A stretch of 6,130 nucleotides of DNA from Caldisericia bacterium (GTDB taxonomy: Bacteria; Caldisericota; Caldisericia; UBA6126; JAGPKI01), in NCBI GenBank assembly GCA_018054005.1, contig JAGPKI010000084.1, positions 1 through 6,130 on the forward strand, given 5' to 3'. Position numbers and translations under genes: made by a program. The notes under the pieces are model-generated. The model did not search any database. It was not told the origin of the DNA and saw only the letters and a list, made by a program, of their open reading frames with translations. Shown here piece by piece: positions 1 through 6,130 of this stretch; positions within the stretch are counted from its first letter, which is position 1, and each line of letters starts with the position of its first letter.

Positions 1-91
1 TATACCTGAAATATTTTCACCCAAAAGTTAAAAAAGAGACTATTTATCATTAAAAAATACTCAAAATGACAGTAAAGTGTCGTTCACTAAC

Positions 92-273
92 TCAATTATT
101 AGGTAATTCAGTAAGTGATTTGTCACCCTCGAACATATTTATCGAGCATTCAGAATTCATTTTTTTAATACTTTTTGTATACCAACGAATTTTTTTACTT
201 GGTTTTGAGGAATCTCCTCATTTAATAGTTTTTTTGTGTATTGATAAACTTGCGTCAACACCTGTCTTTGTTT
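92..273 (-). pseudogene. degraded coding remnant, frameshifted at an A7 run
   Basis: Read on the minus strand, positions 273-160 give 38 stop-free codons with protein-like composition (for example QVLTQVYQYTKKLLNEEIP and NQVKKFVGIQKVLKK), ending at a TGA at 159-157. That stop lies directly after seven consecutive A residues (166-160). A shift of -1 at this run continues into ATG AAT TCT GAA and 22 more codons (MNSECSINMFEGDKSLTELP then NN) to a TGA at 94-92. The joined reading is about 60 residues. There is no ATG at its start; a TAG lies just upstream (276-274), and I see no ribosome binding site, so this looks like the 3' end of a decayed gene, perhaps a mobile-element gene. I do not recognise the family. 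A programmed frameshift at A7 is the alternative, but the missing 5' part argues against it. The open frame on the opposite strand (66-290) is its antisense shadow. Confidence 0.35.
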
Positions 274-401
274 CTAAAATAAATTATTAGGAAAACAAGA
301 TCATTTTTTAGCTTTGATAGGTGTTATATAAAATAAGAAAGCTTGGATCATTTGAGAAGATACTACTTCATGATAAAAACTATTAATAACCTTTATAACA
401 T
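274..401. other. spacer downstream of scfB, no feature seen
   Basis: This 128-nt AT-rich stretch lies between the scfB stop codon and the degraded remnant. I find no convincing rho-independent terminator for the scfA-scfB transcript here: the only minus-strand hairpin candidates have stems of about 4 bp and no following T tract. A 15-codon minus-strand reading starting MIQAFLFY lacks a ribosome binding site and is not called as a gene. Confidence 0.5.
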
Positions 402-1718
402 TTAGTAAAAACTATGAATCTTTGCCTGAACAAAAAGAGCAGCTTCTAATCGCAATTTTTGTATTTCACACCCAAGACTATATGTGGAATTTATATCGTT
501 ATTAATTGTGTAATTATTGGCAAGACATCCTCCACCACAGAGATATTTTGCCCAACAGCTATCACAGGGCTTTTTGTTGGAAACAATTGTTGCAGTCCTA
601 AAAGTAGAAGTTAGGCTACTATTAGTTATTCCATTATATATGTCACCTAATTTGAATTCACCATTACCATCAAATTGATGGCATGGGTATAAATCCCCTT
701 CAGGAGATACAGATAAATATTCTACACCTGCACCACAACCACTCATCAACTTTTCGATGCAGGATCCATTTATAAGATCAAGCTCAAAATGATAAAATGA
801 TAACTCTTTATCAGCTTTCTTGGTATCAATATACCATTTTGATAGCTCTTCATACTCTTTTTTAAGTAAACTTAAGTCCTCCTCTTTAAGGTTAATAAGT
901 TCATTCTTAGTCACTACTGGCTCAATTGATATTTTTTTTACTCCAGAAGAATAGAAAAATCTAACATTTTCGGGAAAATTAATAGTTTTGCTTGTATATG
1001 TTCCTCTTACATAATATCCTTCATTCCTCTTAGATAATACTTTCTTTATATTTCCAAAAGTTTCATTAAAAGTACCCATACCACTGCTTTTCACTCTGTA
1101 TTCATCGTTTGTCTTTTTATCTCCATCGAGGCTTAATATGAGACTAATATTTTCTTTGTTTAAATAGTCAATAATTTCATCATTTAGCAAAGATGCGTTA
1201 GTAGTAAGAGAAAAGAGAAATTTTTTATTATACTTTTCTTTCAAAACTTTAGAATATTCTACAGTGCTTTTTATAGTTTCAAAACCAAGAAGTGGTTCTC
1301 CTCCAAAAAAGTCAATTTCTAAGCTTTTCCTTTCTTTGCTGGCATTCACAAGAAAGAAAAGAGCTTCTTTTGCAATCTCTTCGCTCATAATAGCGTTTCT
1401 ATATTCAGTCTTGTTGCTTTCCTTAGCAAAGCAATATTTACATGAAAAGTTGCAATTTCTTGTAATTATGAGACACATAGATTTGTAAACTCTGTTATCA
1501 ATGAAGGGCTCATCTTTCACAAAAAAATAACCATTTTTTACTCCTTCAACTAAATCATTTAAAAGGTCTGAATCCTTTTCTTCGGAGAAAAATGATTTAT
1601 AGTAACTTTCAGGTATAGAAAAAATTGAATTCGTGCTTGAATCAAAAAGAAGAAACTCTCCACAAAAAGAGAATGGATGTATTATTCCTTTATTGAGTTT
1701 TTCTTCTACCAGATCCAT
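402..1718 (-). CDS. scfB: radical SAM/SPASM SCIFF ranthipeptide maturase
   Basis: This 438-residue cytoplasmic enzyme is expected to form thioether cross-links between Cys sulfurs and Thr carbons in the adjacent SCIFF peptide. The family is known from CteB of Clostridium thermocellum and Tte1186 of Caldanaerobacter. Residues 1-75 fit the N-terminal peptide-recognition region, with HPFSFCGEFLLFD at 14-26. The radical SAM CX3CX2C motif is CNFSCKYC at 89-96, followed by FFGGEP at 137-142, SLDG at 196-199 and the family-typical VRGTYT (237-242) and SIEPVV (264-269). The SPASM motif is complete: C328, G341, C346, then C385-X2-C388-X5-C394-X3-C398 and C417, enough for two auxiliary Fe-S clusters. 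C19, C82 and C320 are additional cysteines. The start is fixed because an in-frame TAA (1721-1719) directly precedes the ATG. The gene overlaps scfA by 13 nt, and an AGAAGGG at 1728-1722 sits unusually close to the start, which suggests translational coupling. All catalytic residues are present, so the enzyme is probably active. Length is normal for the family. Confidence 0.93.
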   Translation of the reverse strand: MDLVEEKLNKGIIHPFSFCGEFLLFDSSTNSIFSIPESYYKSFFSEEKDSDLLNDLVEGVKNGYFFVKDEPFIDNRVYKSMCLIITRNCNFSCKYCFAKESNKTEYRNAIMSEEIAKEALFFLVNASKERKSLEIDFFGGEPLLGFETIKSTVEYSKVLKEKYNKKFLFSLTTNASLLNDEIIDYLNKENISLILSLDGDKKTNDEYRVKSSGMGTFNETFGNIKKVLSKRNEGYYVRGTYTSKTINFPENVRFFYSSGVKKISIEPVVTKNELINLKEEDLSLLKKEYEELSKWYIDTKKADKELSFYHFELDLINGSCIEKLMSGCGAGVEYLSVSPEGDLYPCHQFDGNGEFKLGDIYNGITNSSLTSTFRTATIVSNKKPCDSCWAKYLCGGGCLANNYTINNDINSTYSLGCEIQKLRLEAALFVQAKIHSFY

Positions 1719-1870
1719 TTACCCTTCTTTTTTAGATTATCACAAGTCTGATTACCTATCGTGCATGATGTTTTACATGCAGATTTACAGGGTGTTTGGC
1801 ACTCTCTACAGTTAGATGATTGATTAATCCTTTTTAGATTACCTTTTACCAAAATTTTCATTCTTTTCAT
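1706..1870 (-). CDS. scfA: SCIFF six-cysteine ranthipeptide precursor
   Basis: This 54-residue peptide is the substrate of the overlapping maturase. Its core has the six cysteines of the SCIFF family at C21, C24, C28, C32, C36 and C43, in the signature CRECQTPCKSACKTSCTIGN followed by QTC. C32 and T37 match the positions joined by a thioether in the Clostridium thermocellum peptide CteA, as I recall that work. The ATG at 1870 is chosen over an in-frame ATG three codons later because GGAGGT at 1886-1881 lies 10 nt upstream. Two features are unusual. The leader (MKRMKILVKGNLKRINQSSN) lacks the Gly pair usual just before the first Cys, and the peptide runs 11 residues past C43 into a basic tail ending KGKWIW, where SCIFF peptides normally stop within a few residues. 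It has about 13 Lys/Arg against two acidic residues. Ranthipeptides have been linked to quorum-like signalling in clostridia; whether that holds here is unknown. No protease or exporter is nearby. Confidence 0.92.
   Translation of the reverse strand: MKRMKILVKGNLKRINQSSNCRECQTPCKSACKTSCTIGNQTCDNLKKKGKWIW
1722..1728 (-). promoter_or_regulatory. scfB ribosome binding site inside scfA
   Basis: AGAAGGG on the minus strand lies within the Lys-Lys-Gly codons of the scfA tail, only about 3-4 nt before the scfB ATG. The tight spacing, the 13-nt gene overlap and a TAA immediately before the ATG suggest that ribosomes finishing scfA re-initiate on scfB, tying enzyme supply to precursor translation. 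This is inference from layout. Confidence 0.5.
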
Positions 1871-1880
1871 TTTTTAATAA

Positions 1881-1886
1881 ACCTCC
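1881..1886 (-). promoter_or_regulatory. scfA ribosome binding site GGAGGT
   Basis: A full-strength Shine-Dalgarno GGAGGT lies 10 nt upstream of the scfA ATG at 1870. It decides the start: the next in-frame ATG at 1861 would be 19 nt away. It is the strongest such site in the minus-strand cluster, consistent with high expression of the precursor peptide. Confidence 0.8.
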
Positions 1887-1911
1887 AATTTAATTACGCT
1901 TTCAACTTATT

Positions 1912-1941
1912 ATTATACTTCATTTTAGTTAGTACTTATAA
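1912..1941 (-). promoter_or_regulatory. candidate scfA promoter
   Basis: The minus strand reads TATAAT at 1917-1912, a perfect -10 match, in the 54-nt gap between the helicase stop and scfA. The best -35 at a workable distance is TTATAA (1941-1936, 18-nt spacer), which matches consensus poorly, and there is no TGn extension. In such AT-rich DNA a chance TATAAT is common, so scfA may be transcribed alone or with the helicase. Confidence 0.35.
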
Positions 1942-3934
1942 ATTTGCTAATTTCTTCAAAATAATTTAAGTTTATAGGGACAAGTTTTAAAGCTCTCAAA
2001 AACACTAAAAACCGTTCTATATCAAGATTTCTATAATGGTCCTCAATTTGGTATTTAGCTGGTAAATCATAAAAATAAGCCCCACTGCCAAGTGCATCCT
2101 CAAGCCTTTCAATATTTGCACATATTGCCTCTATTATTGATTCATCGGATGGAATTGGAAAATCTTTGTTTTTTAAATTATACTGTTTTAGAATCAGCAT
2201 TTTACCATCTACATCAAAGGCATTTAAGCCATCATAAGTAAATGCATTTGCAAGCAAGAAGCCATATAAAGAACCTAAAAAATGTAATATATAAACATTT
2301 TTATCTTTTATTATAAATGGAAACTCCTCCCCTTTAAGCTCAGGAAAAAATTTTTTCTTTATTACAGGTGCCAATAGATAATTATAATTTCCTGCTCCTT
2401 TTCCTTCAAAAACTTTTTCATAGTCAGTCGTATCACTTATTACTTTAGCATAGATCCTTTTTTTATCATCTAAAACATTTACTATTTGCCAGCACTTACC
2501 AGATAGTATAAAAGTCTCTTTTGGGTAGAAAATTTTCCCTACAATATTATCTTTTGCAATGTCATACACTTCATATTCTCCAAAAGATATCTCTGCTATA
2601 TTTGAGTAAATTTTGCCATAACTGATCTTACGCTCAAGTGCAGGAGTTAGGAAGTAAATTCCTGCTCTTACTTCCTTTATAAATCCTACTTCAATTAATG
2701 AGCTAAATATTTCTCTAATAGTATCATAGTCGTAAATTGGCTTAAAAATTTCATAAATAGATTTTAAAGTTGTGCCAATTCTCCTTCTTTGATACATATA
2801 TGAATAGATTTGTTGTGGAATTATAGATAGTGCTGGTTTATACAATTTTTCAAATAATCTGCCTGATTTAGCAGAAGCAAACATGGTTTCAAATAATACT
2901 TTTTCCCAATTATCAGCATATACTCCAAGGGCAAACAGTCTATCACTCCTTCTATTACCCCTACCTATTCTTTGTAGAAGCGAAGAAACATTAAATGGAG
3001 GTCTATATAGCACTACGCAATCAACATCTCCAATATCTATGCCTAATTCCAAAGTTGAAGTTGCAAGAAGAATCATACTATCAGCATCATTCATTGCTTT
3101 CTCTACTTCTTCTCTTTTAGGTTTTGGCAGACTTGCATGGTGAACGAGTACTTTTCCCTGAAATGGTGGACGATTTAATTTTCTTGAAAATTCTTCCGCT
3201 AAGCTTCGAGCATTGAAAAAGATTAATATTTTTTTTAGATTTCTTTCCAAAGCAACTTTAAAAAGTTCATTAATAAAATCTTTAGCCTGTATAAGTGAAT
3301 ATTCAATTTCTCTTTCAGACTTTAAAACACAGAATTTAGAATCAGGGAAATATCTCTCGCCAATTTTTAGGTCATCAATTGTTGCTGAAAGAGCACTATA
3401 TTGAATACTATTATTAATTTTTCTTAACCTATTTAATAGAATTCGCAGTTGATCACCTCTTGGAGTGTTATCTAATAAATGAATCTCATCAAGAATTACA
3501 GCCTTTAAACTTTTAAAGATTTTTGTCTCTCTCGTAAGGAGAGAGTCAAAAGACTCTGGAGTTGTAAGCAAAATATTTGGTAATTTCTCAGTATTGATCA
3601 ATGGGTGATCTCCTGTTTTACGTTCAATTGTAAGTCCAAGATAGGTTACAGGCTCTTTTAGTCTTCTAAAGAGGTCATTTACGAGTGACCTTGTCGGTGA
3701 AACATATAGAACTTTAAACCCTTCTGTTTCTCGATCTAATAAAAGATTTTCAAGTATAGGAGCAATAACTGCTTCAGTCTTTCCGCTTGCGGCAGGGGAA
3801 ATTAAAACAATGTTTTCTCGGTTTAATATGTGAGGTATTGCGAGTTCCTGAACAGGGGTGAAGCCATTAAAATGCCCGAAAAATGGGAAGTAAGTTTTTT
3901 TTAATTTCTCTTTAATTTCTGTCTGCTTAATCAT
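1925..3934 (-). CDS. Lhr-like superfamily 2 DEAD/DEAH-type helicase
   Basis: This is a predicted ATP-driven 3'-5' nucleic-acid helicase or translocase. Taken from the ATG at 3934 it has 669 residues and a complete set of SF2 motifs: FTPVQ (25-29), Walker A AASGKT (48-53), SPTRSL (79-84), TTPES (124-128), Walker B DEIH (149-152), SAT (183-185), TLELGIDIGD (294-303) and QRIGRGNR (321-328). After the two RecA-like domains, about 370-435 fits a winged helix, and about 450-500, with FILSGKCWQIV, resembles the beta-barrel region after the winged helix in Lhr proteins. The rest to 669 is unassigned. It matches an Lhr core in size and lacks the long C-terminal extension of full-length Lhr. An in-frame TTG at 3979 would add 15 residues; neither start has a good ribosome binding site, and a TATAAT at 3949-3944 lies just before the ATG, so a very short leader is possible. 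Lhr-type enzymes act in DNA repair or RNA metabolism. A role in defence or in the scf pair cannot be shown here. Confidence 0.85.
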   Translation of the reverse strand: MIKQTEIKEKLKKTYFPFFGHFNGFTPVQELAIPHILNRENIVLISPAASGKTEAVIAPILENLLLDRETEGFKVLYVSPTRSLVNDLFRRLKEPVTYLGLTIERKTGDHPLINTEKLPNILLTTPESFDSLLTRETKIFKSLKAVILDEIHLLDNTPRGDQLRILLNRLRKINNSIQYSALSATIDDLKIGERYFPDSKFCVLKSEREIEYSLIQAKDFINELFKVALERNLKKILIFFNARSLAEEFSRKLNRPPFQGKVLVHHASLPKPKREEVEKAMNDADSMILLATSTLELGIDIGDVDCVVLYRPPFNVSSLLQRIGRGNRRSDRLFALGVYADNWEKVLFETMFASAKSGRLFEKLYKPALSIIPQQIYSYMYQRRRIGTTLKSIYEIFKPIYDYDTIREIFSSLIEVGFIKEVRAGIYFLTPALERKISYGKIYSNIAEISFGEYEVYDIAKDNIVGKIFYPKETFILSGKCWQIVNVLDDKKRIYAKVISDTTDYEKVFEGKGAGNYNYLLAPVIKKKFFPELKGEEFPFIIKDKNVYILHFLGSLYGFLLANAFTYDGLNAFDVDGKMLILKQYNLKNKDFPIPSDESIIEAICANIERLEDALGSGAYFYDLPAKYQIEDHYRNLDIERFLVFLRALKLVPINLNYFEEISKFISTN

Positions 3935-4126
3935 TTCAACTATATTATAAAACCAAATTTTAAGTTTGAGATAAAACAATTAAAAAATTCTCGCAAAAAA
4001 GCAATTTAAATGGCTTTATTGCTATTGAAATTAAAAGTTGAATTATTGTTCTAATTTAATTTTAGGGTCATATTTTATGAACTAATAATGGTTGAGAATT
4101 ACGCAATTAAGTTAAATATATTACAA

Positions 4127-4132
4127 TATAAT
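4127..4132 (+). promoter_or_regulatory. candidate -10 element for the lipoprotein gene
   Basis: TATAAT lies 36 nt before the TTG start, inside the 234-nt divergent region between the helicase and the lipoprotein gene. No good -35 sits 16-18 nt upstream; a TTGAGA at 4092-4097 is too far from it and would instead pair with weaker AT-rich -10 sequences near 4115-4122. It is a weak prediction. The rest of the divergent region shows no operator or riboswitch that I can recognise. Confidence 0.3.
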
Positions 4133-4155
4133 AATTACGAATTATATGCAGAAAA

Positions 4156-4161
4156 AGGAGG
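4156..4161 (+). promoter_or_regulatory. lipoprotein ribosome binding site AGGAGG
   Basis: A perfect AGGAGG lies 7 nt before the TTG at 4169. It decides the start: the longer frame opening at the ATG at 4088 has no comparable site and would place about 27 residues before the signal peptide. Confidence 0.8.
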
Positions 4162-4168
4162 GTTGGGG

Positions 4169-5827
4169 TTGAATAAGTTGAAGTTATTACGGAATTATAT
4201 AGGGATTTTGCTTGTATTTAGCATTTTATTTTCCCTAAATGCTTGCAGAACTAAAAACATAAAAACAGACTACAACGAAACTGAATTAAGATATATCTCC
4301 AATGAGCAGATTCACTTTAACTCTATTCCATGGACATTTAAAAAGATTGAATTTTTACCAAATGGGTCTATAGCTTTAGACAATGTTGTCGTCACAAAGC
4401 CTGATGGAAGTAAGTTACCTTTAACACCAGAGGGTTTTCTTTATTCATTTGTTCCTGACAATCAGGGTGTATATTGTATTAGCTATGATTATACCTACTC
4501 AAATCATTTTGAAAATGTATTACCAGAAGATAAGAGTTCATTAATCTGGGAAAAAGGTGCATTTACATTTAATGTAAAGAATTATCCAATTCCAGAAGAT
4601 TATTATTCAATACAATCAAATAATAAATATATAAATATTCATTATCCCAAAGAAACTTCCAATGATTTAGTTGATCTTGTGCTTGAGATAAAGCCTTTAC
4701 CAAAACCTGCAGTTGTTTCGGTAATAATAAAGGATTATGCGAATTTTCCTGAAGCTTATAAAATTCCAGAGGAAAGAAATGTTACGTTGTATTTCTCTCA
4801 AAAAAGAGAGTATGCAAAGAATGGTATAGAAATAGAATTACATGAACAATCCGATCAAAATAAAATCTTTGATTCCCTATCTTTTACGAAGGATATACCT
4901 TATATACCTTTACCAGAAGAGGAATTAAATATGAATGATGAAGAAAAAGATAAATTTTTAAGTCATTCAGTATATTATTTGGAAAATGGTGATTTGAAAA
5001 TCTGGGATTATAAAACCAATAAGGTTACTATCCTTTTATCAGGAAAAAATCTTTCCTTTTTTGATTTATCTCCAAAAAGAAATTATATAGCATTATCCAA
5101 TAAAGTTGATACATATATTTGCAGCTATTCAGGAAAAGATTTTAGAAAAATTGGTGGAGGAATGATAAGACCAAAATTCATTTCTGAAGACGAAGTTATT
5201 ATGGTTTCATCATCCAGCTGGAATGAAGCTAAATCAGCTAATTATGGAAAGGTTGTTATTACAAATAATGTCTATGCAATGCCGCTGTATATTTATAATA
5301 CAGTCGATTCCAAGATATCTTATGAATTCTCTATAAATGTATATCTTGGAGATAGATGGGGAATGTATTATCCAACTTTTGCCGATGTTCCCGTAGAACT
5401 ATATCCTTTTAAAATGGATACAGATAGTTATTTATTCAAAATAGCTTTTCCAGGACTTACCGAAAAGTGGATAAAATATTATAAAAATACTATAGAAGAT
5501 TATACCTATGAAAATGTGCCATGGATACCTACAAAGCCCTATATAAATCAGGAATTCATGTTTGAAGGAGATGTCGTTACTGCAATATTAAGAAAAGTTA
5601 CATATAGTAATCAAGATGATGTGCTCTATGTCGATATTAATTATGCAGAATTATCAGCTCCAGAAGATAATGGTAGATATCTTGCATTCGTTAGAACTGT
5701 TAAGGATCATTTTTCAGCTCCTTCTTTTTATATAGAGTCACATAGTGAACTCTGTGTGTTTGATAAGTGTACCCATAAAATAGAAAGAATTCCCGTTGAA
5801 GGAATAGAAGAACTACATCTAGGCTAG
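4169..5827 (+). CDS. secreted lipoprotein with beta-propeller-like region, function unknown
   Basis: This is a 552-residue predicted lipoprotein anchored to the outer face of the cytoplasmic membrane; I do not recognise its family. From the TTG start, the signal peptide has a basic n-region (NKLKLLR), a hydrophobic segment (YIGILLVFSILFSL) and a lipobox L23-N24-A25-C26, so C26 would be lipidated. Asn at the second lipobox position is unusual. Residues about 43-140 look like an all-beta, Ig-like domain. Residues 265-353 contain propeller-type repeats: YYLENGDLKIWDYKT, then DLSPKRNYIALS, a form typical of WD40/TolB-like blades. A second such piece lies at about 501-545 (NGRYLAFV, then LCVFDKCTHKIERIPV). 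Too few blades are clear to call a full propeller. Aromatic residues and Pro-rich linkers (IKPLPKP, YIPLPEEE) are frequent, and there are no catalytic motifs. A binding, sensing or cell-surface assembly role is possible but unsupported. It is divergent from the helicase with no co-directional partner in the window. Confidence 0.8.
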   Translation: MNKLKLLRNYIGILLVFSILFSLNACRTKNIKTDYNETELRYISNEQIHFNSIPWTFKKIEFLPNGSIALDNVVVTKPDGSKLPLTPEGFLYSFVPDNQGVYCISYDYTYSNHFENVLPEDKSSLIWEKGAFTFNVKNYPIPEDYYSIQSNNKYINIHYPKETSNDLVDLVLEIKPLPKPAVVSVIIKDYANFPEAYKIPEERNVTLYFSQKREYAKNGIEIELHEQSDQNKIFDSLSFTKDIPYIPLPEEELNMNDEEKDKFLSHSVYYLENGDLKIWDYKTNKVTILLSGKNLSFFDLSPKRNYIALSNKVDTYICSYSGKDFRKIGGGMIRPKFISEDEVIMVSSSSWNEAKSANYGKVVITNNVYAMPLYIYNTVDSKISYEFSINVYLGDRWGMYYPTFADVPVELYPFKMDTDSYLFKIAFPGLTEKWIKYYKNTIEDYTYENVPWIPTKPYINQEFMFEGDVVTAILRKVTYSNQDDVLYVDINYAELSAPEDNGRYLAFVRTVKDHFSAPSFYIESHSELCVFDKCTHKIERIPVEGIEELHLG

Positions 5828-6130
5828 CAATGATCATACTTTAATTTGATTGATAGATTTGTTTATATCTATTAAAAATCGGCTCTTGATTAGAATAAAG
5901 TAAACCCAACTTCACAAACTAACCAAGGTTTGCCTTGATAAAATCAGGGGATTATTTTTAATTGTATTCTGACTTTACAAATTATTTAACTGTATGTATT
6001 TAATAATCTGATAGATTCTAATTGAACTTTAGTTTAAAAATGTAAAATACAGTTATCTACGAAATTACTTATCTTTTAAGAGTTAATTATTTAATATTTA
6101 TCTAAAAAATATTTAAGTAAATTTAGAAAG
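5828..6130. other. AT-rich region with no gene identified
   Basis: These 303 nt after the lipoprotein stop are very AT-rich, with frequent stops in all frames. The best minus-strand reading is a 25-codon frame beginning at a GTG near 5916 (VKLGLLYSNQEPIF), without a ribosome binding site. Two small inverted repeats are present: ATAGAT/ATCTAT at 5853-5872, and CAAGG/CCTTG at 5924-5937 with a TTTG loop. Neither is followed directly by a T tract, so no terminator is called. No RNA gene or mobile-element end is recognised. Confidence 0.55.

Noticed and set aside
66..290. Plus-strand open frame of 74 codons in the left flank
   Set aside because: It is antisense to a more protein-like minus-strand reading, has no ribosome binding site, and its Phe/Leu-rich composition is what AT-rich antisense sequence gives.
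346..374. Possible minus-strand terminator hairpin after scfB (GAAG/CTTC with TCAT/ATGA)
   Set aside because: The stems are 4 bp with an internal loop and no T tract follows.
1633..1815. Plus-strand open frame of 60 codons across the scfA/scfB junction
   Set aside because: It is a shadow of the well-supported scfA and scfB genes on the other strand.
2883..3404. Two plus-strand open frames inside the helicase gene
   Set aside because: They lie opposite conserved helicase motifs and have no start signals of their own.
3986..4100. Seven-base inverted repeat AATTCTC (3986-3992) and GAGAATT (4094-4100) in the divergent region
   Set aside because: The arms are about 100 nt apart and AT-rich; a match of this length is expected by chance and no dyad near a promoter is formed.
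4088..4168. N-terminal extension of the lipoprotein from the ATG at 4088
   Set aside because: No ribosome binding site precedes it, and it would put 27 polar residues ahead of a clear signal peptide; the TTG at 4169 has a perfect AGGAGG at 7 nt.
5840..5918. Short minus-strand frame starting at a GTG (VKLGLLYSNQEPIF)
   Set aside because: It has only about 25 codons, no ribosome binding site, an in-frame stop just upstream, and no recognisable similarity.
5924..5937. Hairpin CAAGG-TTTG-CCTTG as a terminator for the lipoprotein gene
   Set aside because: The stem is only 5 bp, the T tract begins about 18 nt later, and it lies nearly 100 nt after the stop codon.

Overview
This is an AT-rich, low-GC window (GC about 30% by eye) that most likely comes from a Gram-positive anaerobe of the class Clostridia. 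The main reason is a SCIFF (six-cysteines-in-forty-five) ranthipeptide precursor next to its radical SAM/SPASM maturase, a pair that is characteristic of that class. Strong AGGAGG-type ribosome binding sites, a TTG start on one gene and a Gram-positive-style lipoprotein fit the same assignment. Genus cannot be fixed from the sequence.

Layout: positions 1-401 hold no intact gene, only a short degraded minus-strand coding remnant (92-273) interrupted at a run of seven A. Positions 402-3934 carry three genes on the minus strand, read from right to left: an Lhr-like superfamily 2 helicase (1925-3934), then after 54 nt a 54-residue SCIFF precursor, scfA (1706-1870), then its maturase, scfB (402-1718), which overlaps scfA by 13 nt. 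A 234-nt divergent intergenic region (3935-4168) separates the helicase from a plus-strand gene (4169-5827) for a secreted lipoprotein with a partial beta-propeller-like region and no recognised function. Positions 5828-6130 show no gene.

How the genes work together: scfA and scfB form a self-evident functional pair. ScfB should use its SAM [4Fe-4S] cluster and two SPASM auxiliary clusters to install Cys-to-Thr thioether links in the Cys-rich core of ScfA. No transporter, protease or immunity gene for export of the product lies in the window. The helicase is a nucleic-acid enzyme that shares strand with the pair, but a functional link is not shown. The lipoprotein is divergently transcribed and probably independent. 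The most notable point is the precursor itself: its six-Cys core is textbook SCIFF, but its leader is diverged and it has a basic, Trp-ending tail whose codons also contain the ribosome-binding region of scfB.
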